Source: Pleodorina starrii (lineage: Eukaryota; Chlorophyta; Chlorophyceae; Chlamydomonadales; Volvocaceae). From it: a stretch of 64,000 nt of DNA. The DNA is taken from assembly GCA_030267565.1 (NCBI GenBank), contig BRXU01000001.1:2852001-2916000 (forward strand), written 5' to 3'. Positions 22,201-30,500 of this stretch are shown here, piece by piece. A program made the translations under genes and the position numbers. Below the pieces are notes generated by a model. It did not search any database. It was not told the DNA's origin and saw only the letters and a list, made by a program, of their open reading frames with translations. How positions within the stretch are numbered: position 1 is the stretch's first letter; each line of letters begins with the position of its first letter.

Positions 22201-25200
22201 TTGAACATTCCCGTCGCGCTAACAGGGGAGAAGGTGGGCAGTCTCTTGAGTGATCACTGCCCTGTGTCGCTTGAGTTGCGGGTTTTGAAGCAGGGCCCCC
22301 CCTCGGCGGGTAGAGGCAGCATCAGGGCACGCTTCGACGTGCAGCGCAAATCCCGGTATGCGACCTTATTCGCCGCTATGACGCTACCTCCGTTCGGCGC
22401 ATTGCGGAAGCTGTGAACAAGCTTGGCGCTGACATGGATAGTACAAGGGTCGTTGATGTTATCACGAAGGCGTGCTCGGCAGCGGTGGAGAAGGCGTTCG
22501 GGGGGCGTCGTCGCAGTAGGGCCCCGCGGGTCAGAGAAGATAAGGATGCACCGTGGTGGACCGATGAATGCGCCACCGCCCGTAGTGCGATGCTACAGCA
22601 CAAGGCATACATGAGGGCAAACGGACTCCTTGCTGACGAGCAAGCACGGCAGGTTTTCACCACGCTTCGCTCTCGCTACCAGAGGCTTAGAAAGGATGCC
22701 CGCGCCGCATTTCACGTTTCCCACTTCACGGCGTTCCTGGAGGAATGCAAGGGTGACCCCCGCGCGTTGTGGCGACGGCTCAACCAGGGCGTGAAGTCCG
22801 ACTGTCCCATCCGTGATGTCAATAGTTGGCGCGAGTATTTTGACGCGCTGTACAACGACGAGGTGAATCCTTTCAATGCGGTGAGGGCGGATTATATTTT
22901 GAACCTTATCAACGGGCGGCCCCTTGAAGCATCGCGCGATTGGGCAGGTCATGAGAGTGTTGCCCGTAATCAGCGGGTTGTTGCGGCGGCGTCTCTGAAT
23001 GCTCCGTTTACTCTAGCAGAGGTCATCGCGGCGCTCAAAGCGTTAGGCAACCATAAATCACCCGGCCTTGAGCAGGCCCCCGCGGAGTGTTACAAGTACG
23101 CCACTCGTAGGGTAGAGGGCAGGGAGGAGTTAGTTCTCGCGCCGTATCTTTTGCGCCTCTTGGAACATATCCGATCTACTGGGGACTATCCCAAGCAGTT
23201 CGAGGTATCAGTTGTCACTCCCCTTCACAAAAAGGGTGACGTACTCGATCCAAGCAATTACCGTGGGCTGGCAGTTGGCGGGGCCCTTTCTAAGCTGTAT
23301 GCGTTTCTTCTCGATCGGCGGTTGAAGACTTGGGGAGAGGGTTGCGGGGCACGCAGCCCGTACCAGGGAGGTTTCCGGTCGAAGCGCGGCACCATCCATA
23401 ATTTGTTTTTGTTATGGCATCTCACGGATCGCTGTCGTACGGCCCCCCCCAACGCACTGCTGGGTGAAGGGCTATTTGTTTGCCAGATCGATTTTGAGAA
23501 GGCCTTTGATCGGGTGAATAGGGAATTACTGTGGGCTCGCCTTGAGGAAAGAGGAGTTAATGGCGCTGCTTTAGATGCCCTGAAGCGTTGCTACGAGCGG
23601 GTGGAACTGCGGGTCAAAGTTAACGGCTCTATTGGACAGGCTTTCTCTTCCTCCCAAGGGGTGAAGCAGGGTTGCCCGATGAGTCCCACACTGTTTGGTT
23701 TCTTTGTGGAGGGTTTTGCGGATTATGTCGACGCCCTGGATGTCGCGCTCCCGGCTGCCATGGCGGCCACCGATTGCCCAAGTGTGGAAGGTCGGCGAGT
23801 GCCTTTGGCTCTCTACGCGGATGACCTCAGTCTTTTTGCGGGGACAAAACGTCGTTTGATGAGCCTGCTCAGAGCGTTGAGGGAGTGGTCGGAAGCGTTC
23901 GGTCTCACTGTTAATGCAATGAAGTGCGAGCTACTGTTCTTTTACCCCAACGACCAGGTCAGGAGCCATTTCTATGCGATCACTGATTTGGTTACTATGC
24001 GCGTAACGGAGGAGGGGCTGCCGGTGGACCGGCCTATTGTTTGGAAAACACGCGCACGCTATCTCGGACTGCATTTTGGCCCTAACAGTGCCTTCGCTTC
24101 CTGCACGGATGAGCTTTATGCTGCGGGCCGGAGGGCCATGTTTGCCCTGCTCAGTAAATTGCGGCGGCAAGGGCTTCTGTTGCCTTCCATCGGTATGAAA
24201 TGTTTCAACGCGCAAGTCCATTCCGTGTTGTCGTACGGTTCGCAGCTGTGGGGTGCCGACTTGGTTTTAGCCTTGCTAGAGAGGGGTTTCCCGGCCAATG
24301 AAGCTCCACGATCCTGCTATTTCGGAGCGGCTACGCGAGACCGTATGGTCAAGCTTCAGATTTCATTTATGAAGCAATTGGTTGGAGCCGCCGTTCCACC
24401 TCTGCAGCTGTTGTTTAGGGAGCTAGGTCAGATGCCCTTGCAGTTACACTGGGCCGAGTCTGTTTTTCGTTTTTGGAATAGTTTGGTGGAGGTCACTAGC
24501 ACCGTGTACCACAGTGCCTTTCGCCACGAGATCCGGTTGGCTTTAGAAACGAATTTGCAGGGTGACGGATGGGGCTCCAAGGTCATCCGGGTTCTGAATT
24601 ATTTAGGGCATGTCTGGGCCGAGGACGCGGCGGCAGGTAATATCGATACTAGGGTCAGGCGGTACGCGGCTAGCAAGCTTGACGTCGAGGCGCTGATGGA
24701 CACCCTCAGGGGTCGCGTCAACGACGACTGGGGTAGCGATAGGTTAGCCGTGGACCCGCGCGCTTTCGTTACAGACGCCAGAAAGCCCGGTGTTAAGATG
24801 TGTCGCCATAAGCATTGGATGGGGCTGCCGAAGCAATTTGAGGGTTATATCCCCCCGGCACACCATCGTTCCTTACTTCGTTTTCGGTTGTGCGTTTCTG
24901 ATTTGGCGGTTAACAGTGAAAGCAGTCGGTCTAGAGAGCTTCGTGTATGCAAAGCGTGTCGTTCTGATGGCGCTATCGAGGACGAGAAGCATTTTCTATG
25001 GGAGTGTCCTGCTCTTGTGTCGGCGCGGCAGAAGATTTGGGACTTAGGTGTACCCACTACTGCGAGTGTTCACGATGTCATGCAAGTTGATGACCAGCGT
25101 GGTCTTGCGAAAGCTATATACGAGATGTTTGCTTTGCGGCGTGAGCGTATCGCTTCCTAAGAGTTTGTCTGTGTGCGAACACATCCAGTCTACTTCATCC

Positions 25201-26774
25201 ACTGTATCACCATCGTTTCGAATCTTTCTTTGTCTTTTTGGTTTTCTTTATCTTTTTTGCGCGACTGAGGCGGTTCATGAGCCTCCGGGTTCGTTTGAGC
25301 CGTACGAGCTCATTGAAGCTTGTAACATCCAACAGCCGATGCTCTTGACCGGACCAGATTACGGGAAAGCTGACACAACAGCGGATCGGGCGAATCAGCG
25401 GCTCATGCACCTTTCCCTATAGGTGCTAGTTGGTTGACAGTGCCGGCTTGGTGGTTGACAATGCCGGCTTGGTGGTTGACAATGCCGGCTTAGTGATTGA
25501 CAGTGCCGGCGGGACGAGAGGACGGCGAGCGGGAGCGCGGGTGTACAGCCGCCTCCGCAGCCCCAGCCGCAGCCCCAGCCACAGCAGCCACCGCACCGGC
25601 TCCCTCCCGCGCCTTCACCCATCCGCACCTTGTTCGCCAGCCGCCAGCAGGGCCCGCAGCTCCCCACGTGACCGCACCACCGCCTGCGCCGGCGCCCGCA
25701 CCAGCACCAGGCGCCCACGCCGCGACCCCCAACCCGCCGCCGCCGCTGCCGCTGCCGCCGCGTTCGCGTCCGCTGCGGTGACGGCCTTGTCTCCGCCCCC
25801 ACCTCCATCTCCGTCCTCCCAACCAGCAACGTCACTGCCACCGCCGTAGCTGCCGCCCCGCCCCGCCGCCGCCGTCAGCATCTCCACCGCCGCCGCCTGC
25901 GAACCCAGCCGCGGCCGCTGCCGCTCGGTCTGCTGTTGCTGTTGCTGCTGTTGCCGGGCCCCACAGGCCGGCTCCTGCGGCGCTGCGAGTGCCGGCGGCA
26001 CGTGCAGCAGCAGCCCCGAGGGCGGGATGGCGGCCAGCATCAGGGCACGGTCTTCCGTGGCGTGTATGGCGGTCGGGGGGTCCAGCAGGCAGACCCAGGG
26101 GTAGAGGGCCACGTAGCGCTCCACGTGGGCCTCCCATACTGCAAGCGAGTGGGCGAGCGGGTGGATGGGTGGGTGGGTGGATCCGCCCCGGGCCCCGCCC
26201 CGCCCCGCCCCGGCCCGCAGGTCCCGCCCGTGGAAAGCCGACCGCAGGAGCCCACCCACCGCAAAACAAACTGGGCCTTATCCGTACCCGAATCGGCGTG
26301 GAGCTTATGGAGTATGATGTCGATTGGGGCGGTCTCGGAGCTGAGGCGGCCCCCCGGGGCGGCGGTGGTGGCGTTGGTGGTGGCGGTCGCTGCCTGCTCG
26401 TCTAGGGGGCGATGTGGGTCCAGTGCCAGCAGCCGCAGCCCGGCAGCCGCGGCGAGGCTCCGCAGCTCGGGTGTTAGGACCCGGGGCAGCTGCGTGGCCC
26501 GGAGGTTTGGGGATGGGGGGTGGGTGGCCGTGGGGAGGCCGGGGTGCGGGTTGGGGGGGTGGGAGATTCGGGTGTGTGGCTTGTTGGGGCAGGGCGCGGC
26601 TGGGCGGCTGGGCGGCAGGCGGGCTACGTGTTTGCGACTGAGGTTTTGAAAGGTATTTCCTCTGCAGGTGCTTTGTGAGTTGTTACGCATGCAAACAACG
26701 GAAGTTACCTTTTTCGGCAGGAACGCCAGGCCCACTGTTGCTTCCAGCGGTTGTCCATGCTGCACCTGATCCAT
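19256..26774 (-). CDS. ITPK: Inositol-tetrakisphosphate 1-kinase, 5 exons, LINE in intron 3
   Basis: Exons, 5' to 3' on the minus strand: 26774-26709, 26489-26288, 26138-25629, 20644-20307 and 20014-19256. They join in one frame (phases 0, 1, 1, 0) to 624 residues. Landmarks in order: VGLAFLPKK, DIILHKL, RYVALYPWVCLLDPPTAIHATEDR (the VxxLDPPxAI block, given here in part), PPLILKTQRA, VVQRYVPHTDALYKVYVLG, LSLFNFDVVV and the metal/ATP-site block DVNYFPGYDKLKGWE at about 591-605. ITPK is an ATP-grasp kinase that phosphorylates inositol tris- and tetrakisphosphates and, in plants, also phytate on the way to inositol pyrophosphates. It is nearly twice the usual 320-350 residues because of Ala/Gln/Gly-rich insertions in exons 3, 4 and 5. 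Intron 3 is 4,984 bases long and contains an antisense LINE; without it the intron would be ordinary in size. Catalytic motifs are intact. Confidence 0.92.
20797..21369 (+). CDS. LINE ORF1-like protein
   Basis: 190 codons ending in TAG at 21367-21369. After a Gly-rich start there is a folded-looking segment (about residues 18-110), then a basic Gly/Arg/Ser-rich tail with PGRGG-type repeats, a composition typical of RNA-binding ORF1 tails. I do not recognise the family of the folded part. The position directly upstream of, and in the same frame as, the endonuclease suggests ORF1 of the LINE. Alternatively it is the N-terminal part of a single ORF1-endonuclease polyprotein split by a stop codon. 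Confidence 0.6.
   Translation: MPLSSGGGGGVGGAVDMALQPMLFKDMAMVDINFHADSRGMVLQALLQLRRQLGGSANSFIILDSLTKRGLELKNRRTATFLWLRNEEKRDVRWVNGVDIAVRSEQGWQPYTGPWQPSRPQDGGGVATGANTAEVRGASGSGAGSGTGAGRGGGPGRGGSPGRGGSPGRGNGRGGGRSGGRSGDTAMDDT
21370..22416 (+). CDS. LINE APE-type endonuclease frame
   Basis: The frame continues that of ORF1 without shift after its TAG. The full set of exonuclease-endonuclease-phosphatase motifs is present: QWNLHG (about 21410), LTETHG (about 21490), GDLN (21873-21884), the SMIDLYVAS block (about 22137-22163) and SDH (22249-22257). The first ATG in frame lies after the catalytic QWN motif, so an independently initiated protein would be inactive; an intact endonuclease needs readthrough of the TAG or a non-AUG start. 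The frame ends at TGA 22414-22416, while homology moves to the -1 frame at about 22350-22385. Confidence 0.82.
   Translation, partial: GANRRSESLRVLQWNLHGVTHWKLEQRELLQLALRYDMVVLTETHGSAMGELSRIVPDGSRCYLAGRSRERGGVCVWVNQRIAQFVTHCTSSDAPRGMNSVWLRLQGDALDLGGNGLVIGAGYAAPLGSRVYTSGGRSSQDRVTRRIMDRVRSLVRRFQQPGDEVLLLGDLNSRVAELHELPDADGDVELADFTQTEQANLLRAIPPRRSEDNTDNTFGRALVSLCQELELVVLNGRVNGDFRGACTFWSPAGQGSSMIDLYVASPALFFRADHLHVLNIPVALTGEKVGSLLSDHCPVSLELRVLKQGPPSAGRGSIRARFDVQRKSRYATLFAAMTLPPFGALRKL
22374..25160 (+). CDS. LINE reverse transcriptase with C-terminal CCHC knuckle
   Basis: Open frame of over 920 codons in the -1 frame relative to the endonuclease; similarity-based start is about 22374 (the frame RRYDATSVRRIAEAV follows naturally), while GTG at 22413 overlaps the endonuclease stop. 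RT motifs: FRSKRGTIHN, motif A IDFEKAFDRV (about 23490-23519), motif B QGVKQGCPMSPTLFGFF (about 23656-23706), catalytic YADD (23814-23825). A C-terminal CCHC knuckle (CKACRSDG...H...EC) lies near 24949-25008. All catalytic residues are intact and there are no internal stops, so the RT itself could be functional. Confidence 0.88.
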   Translation, partial: RYDATSVRRIAEAVNKLGADMDSTRVVDVITKACSAAVEKAFGGRRRSRAPRVREDKDAPWWTDECATARSAMLQHKAYMRANGLLADEQARQVFTTLRSRYQRLRKDARAAFHVSHFTAFLEECKGDPRALWRRLNQGVKSDCPIRDVNSWREYFDALYNDEVNPFNAVRADYILNLINGRPLEASRDWAGHESVARNQRVVAAASLNAPFTLAEVIAALKALGNHKSPGLEQAPAECYKYATRRVEGREELVLAPYLLRLLEHIRSTGDYPKQFEVSVVTPLHKKGDVLDPSNYRGLAVGGALSKLYAFLLDRRLKTWGEGCGARSPYQGGFRSKRGTIHNLFLLWHLTDRCRTAPPNALLGEGLFVCQIDFEKAFDRVNRELLWARLEERGVNGAALDALKRCYERVELRVKVNGSIGQAFSSSQGVKQGCPMSPTLFGFFVEGFADYVDALDVALPAAMAATDCPSVEGRRVPLALYADDLSLFAGTKRRLMSLLRALREWSEAFGLTVNAMKCELLFFYPNDQVRSHFYAITDLVTMRVTEEGLPVDRPIVWKTRARYLGLHFGPNSAFASCTDELYAAGRRAMFALLSKLRRQGLLLPSIGMKCFNAQVHSVLSYGSQLWGADLVLALLERGFPANEAPRSCYFGAATRDRMVKLQISFMKQLVGAAVPPLQLLFRELGQMPLQLHWAESVFRFWNSLVEVTSTVYHSAFRHEIRLALETNLQGDGWGSKVIRVLNYLGHVWAEDAAAGNIDTRVRRYAASKLDVEALMDTLRGRVNDDWGSDRLAVDPRAFVTDARKPGVKMCRHKHWMGLPKQFEGYIPPAHHRSLLRFRLCVSDLAVNSESSRSRELRVCKACRSDGAIEDEKHFLWECPALVSARQKIWDLGVPTTASVHDVMQVDDQRGLAKAIYEMFALRRERIAS
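25430..25510. repeat. 21-bp tandem repeat in ITPK intron 3
   Basis: Three full copies and one partial copy of a 21-base unit (TTGGTGGTTGACAATGCCGGC and close variants) at 25430-25447, 25448-25468, 25469-25489 and 25490-25510. It lies between the LINE 3' end and the ITPK exon 3 donor. Confidence 0.85.
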
Positions 26775-27533
26775 TGGCCTCGTTGTGCGGTAGGATTATT
26801 GTCCTTCTGCATTGCAAATATGCCGTTTGACCCAGTGAAGCAACCTGTTTCGGAGCGCGATGGTTTCGGAGGGAAGTTCTTGTTCACGTGCTCCCGAGTG
26901 TTTTGCAGCGAGCAGATGTTTAAGGATAGTTATGTAGCTGCGTGCAAGCCGTGGTGAACCTTAGCAGTTCCTTGGTGCAACGGTCAGAATCCTTCTTGGT
27001 ACAGTATGGTGCGATAAATTGTTGATATTTGCTGCAGTTTCGCCCGTTTTTAAGCCAATGTTACAAAGTAGTACATTCGGATATTCGAATATATGTTGAA
27101 GCAATAGGTGTTCTCGGTGCCTTCCACCCGTCGCACGCCGTATGGCGCACTCTACTACTCCCGTGTGACGGACTCGTGGCTTTCACACATGTTAGAGCTT
27201 TAACTATACTAATTTTACACCTTCCGCCATGTCTTCAGCACTAATTCCCAATATTATCTACAGTGCTATAAGTGTGTAGTTTTGTCGTGGAGAGAGTACA
27301 ACCGATCTGGCCCCGGTGAAGCGGCAACCTAAATTTGCACCTCCTCTAAGCAAGTCAATTTTATATTCAGTCTATCATATTCTTCAGCTTTTGGAACGAG
27401 TCACCGGAGCGTAAGAAACGCTCCTCACGGCCTGAACTCAAATCAGTCGCTTCTGTCGGTGGTTGCTGAGGCCACCGGACGCACTGTGCAGCAGACCGTA
27501 ACATAGAGCACTGTTCAAGGCGCGCTGCAAAGT
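26775..27533. promoter_or_regulatory. Divergent promoter region between ITPK and the Ca2+-ATPase
   Basis: The 759 bases between two start codons that point away from each other must contain both 5' UTRs and both core promoters. It is clearly less GC-rich than the flanking introns. I see no unambiguous TATA box and do not name specific sites. Confidence 0.55.
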
Positions 27534-30500
27534 ATGTCAGCGCCACCTGGTCCACCCGAGGAAACGGGTGTGGATGTGAAGGCTCTGGCGCTGGATGCCA
27601 ACTGCCCTTATTCCATACCACCTTCAACCCTATTCCAAATAAATGCGGTGAGACTGATGGGTGGTTGGGGGCGGCTTGTCGAAGCGCGGATTTCGAGTGG
27701 CCCATGCACGTGGAGGCCAGCGTTCTCCAACGGGTCGAAATGTCCCCACACGGCGCATAATGATGCACAAGTTGCGCACGGAAAATGCCAATTTTGTTTT
27801 CGTGGGTATGTGATTACAAACCTCTCGCGACTGGCCATGTCACGTAGGGATTCCCTTGTCGCGCATTGCACCTAACGTTGGCTGCCGACATGTTCGGGTG
27901 TTGTTATGTAGGATAAAGATACTGAGAAGCTTTTGAAGCTGGGCGGGGCGGCTGGGCTTGCTGATGCGTTAAATACAAACCTGCACAATGGCCTTTCGGA
28001 CAGTGCGGACAAGAGCGGCGTCAACATGCACCGCGAGGGTAAGCGATGCAGGCTCAGAGTGTGAATCTGTCAGTTAGGGCTCATGCGAGTACTTGCGTCG
28101 CGGATAAGCTATTATTATGCTGTGCTGCGCGTTTCAGAAACCACCGACGCACGCCGCCGCAGCAACCGGCGCCCCGGCATCATATTGTTGCGGTAATGCT
28201 CCCGCCCCTTTCGACCGAAGCTTTGTGTTATCTCCCAGGTGAATTCCCTGCCGATGCCGAACCCATGGTCTTAGTTTCCTGCCGTTGTAGTGCTGCCGTC
28301 CCTGCCTCTGCACGAGAGTGCTCGTCACTTTGCTCGTACTTACTCGTCCTCCCCTTTCTCTTCCTGCAAATTCCACTTCCGCCTCGCAACGCCCCTGCCC
28401 GCGTCTCGGGGCTCGTTTCGATGCATTGCGACCGCCAAAACCGTACACCTCCAACAGCCTACGGACCCAACACGTTCCCAGGTCAGTGCATCCTCGGGTG
28501 GACCCCATGTCCTGATTTGCTTTTGCTCCTGTATGTATGCCGCACGGCAGCAGCAGCAGCATGCGCCACCATTGCGCACGATTCGCCAGGGTTCGGTCCG
28601 TTTCACCAACTTCCCGACCTTACCACCTCGATCAGCGGGCAAGCGCAGATGCGGGCCAGTGCGCCGCCTGCCTACACCCTATCCAGACCCCTTCGTCGCC
28701 ACCGCATTACCAAGACAGTTTACCTCACACGCGCGTGCCGGCATCCCCGATGCTAACTCGTTGTGCGCCATGTTCCTGCGGGCTGACAGACAAAGCGACT
28801 ACCGTAGCGGCCTGAAGCCCGCAATTTTCCGACGGATGACTCAGATCCCGTTTATTTCGCCGGTTCTATGCATGCGCAGAGAAGCCGCCGCCTTCCTTCC
28901 TCAGCATGTTGATTGAGGCCTCTAAGGACCCCATGATCATCATTCTGCTCATCGTCGCTGTGGTGGGTCGGGGCTCCGGAGTGCGGTAGACTCGTGCGCG
29001 GCGGCTGGTGTGGTTGCCTAAGTTGGAACCTGAGTGGGCCTCGGGTTCATTATGAGGACCTGGATGCATATTCTAGCGCCCACTCTCTCTATTTTACAGC
29101 GCCAAACACCGCAATCTTATAGCGCCATCTACCACTTTGCTTCACTACCGCTATACCACAGCGCCAACTACCGCTACAAGCGGCTGTGTGGATGGTCGCA
29201 AATGAATGATACCATAACGAGCAAGCCGTAGTCGGCTGGTTACTTTGCGAGGGTTCCGTAGCTTATATACCCCGTCCGCTTGCTTTCCCTGCCTTCCACG
29301 CCCGCGCTCCCTGACAGGTGACCATTGTTCTGGGCGCTGCGGTTCCGGAGCAGCGGGCGCATAACGGCTGGTCTGAGGGTCTGGCGGTGCTGGGCACGGC
29401 TCTGATCGTCATTTTCATCGGTGAGCTCAACGACCGCCACCGTAACGGTTAACGGGGCCTGAGTGGAGCTGTTTTGCTTGGGCCGACTTGACAAACGGGC
29501 GGGCGATGCGGCGCCGGGGTTATTTCTGCTTTGCACGGATCGGGTGGGGCGGGGGGGGGGCAGAAGGGCACTCCTTACTAGGGAAGGGAGGGGGGCCGGA
29601 GAAGGCGGCAAAGCGCACGGGGTGGGGAGCTGACGAGCTGCAGTGCTGCATCTTTCCTTTTTCGCGCTTTCCTCCTGGACGGTTTACCTTGTTGCCTCGA
29701 GCCGTGACGGTGCCCTTGCTCCACTCCTCCCACACACTCATCACGCATACCCTTCCTGCTTCCCCCGCTCCCCCGCCTCCCCCGCATCAACTCCTCAGGC
29801 GCGGGCCAGGACTACAGCAAGGAGCTTCAGTTCCAAAAGCTGAACAAGCTCAAGGACAACATCGATGTCAAGGTCACCCGCGGAGGCCGCCAGGTGCTCA
29901 TTCCCAACACCGAGGTGCGCCGGGGGGGGGCAGTGGGAGGGGCTGCAGCGTAGGCGGTGCAGCGTAGGCGTCTAGGCGATGCAGCGGGAGGTGCTGCGCG
30001 GGGACAGTGTGTGCGCCCGGGGGCGTGCTGCCATGCCGCGTGGGTACTGCCGCGTGAGGGGCATACTGCAGCTCAAGCCACATTCCCGCCGTGTGCTCTC
30101 ATGGCCCCCCGCCGGCGGTCTGGAGCCCCACTACTGCTACTGCGGTGCCAATGAGTCCGTGGCTGCGACTGCCGCTGAGGTGCAAATGCTGTCCTCGTGC
30201 TGCTGCGGCTGATGTCAACGACGCTGCTGCTTCCGCTGCCTCCGCAGGTGGTGGTTGGAGACGTGCTGTTCCTGGATACGGGCGACAAGGTCATCGCGGA
30301 CGGCATCGTCATCGACTCTCAGGGCCTGGTGCTGGACGAGGCCTCGCTGACGGGCGAGAGTGATCCCATCAAGAAGGACCCAGTCCACGACCCATGGGTC
30401 AGGTCGGGCACCACGGTGGGTCGGAAAGGAGGGCGGGCAGAATGGAATATGACCTTAAGATTAAGGCCCCGGCCTGGTGGTCTGGCGGGCAGTAGCGGCT

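Larger units (their letters stand above)
20797..25325 (+). mobile_element. Nearly complete LINE inserted antisense in ITPK intron 3
   Basis: The element reads on the + strand, opposite to the host gene. It contains an ORF1-like frame, an APE-type endonuclease, a reverse transcriptase and a CCHC knuckle, then a 3' UTR whose last block (CATGAGCCTCC...GAGCT...AGCTTGTAA) matches the 3' end of the truncated LINE at 2546-4421. The right end is taken at the TGTAAC near 25325. The left end is not determined: I place the minimum at the ORF1 start, and the true end must lie between the ITPK exon 4 boundary (20645) and 20797. I found no convincing target-site duplication. Confidence 0.88.

Noticed and set aside
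25490..25822. Alternative minus-strand frames over ITPK exon 3
   Set aside because: Only the frame with RYVALYPWVCLLDPP carries ITPK similarity and keeps phase with exon 4.
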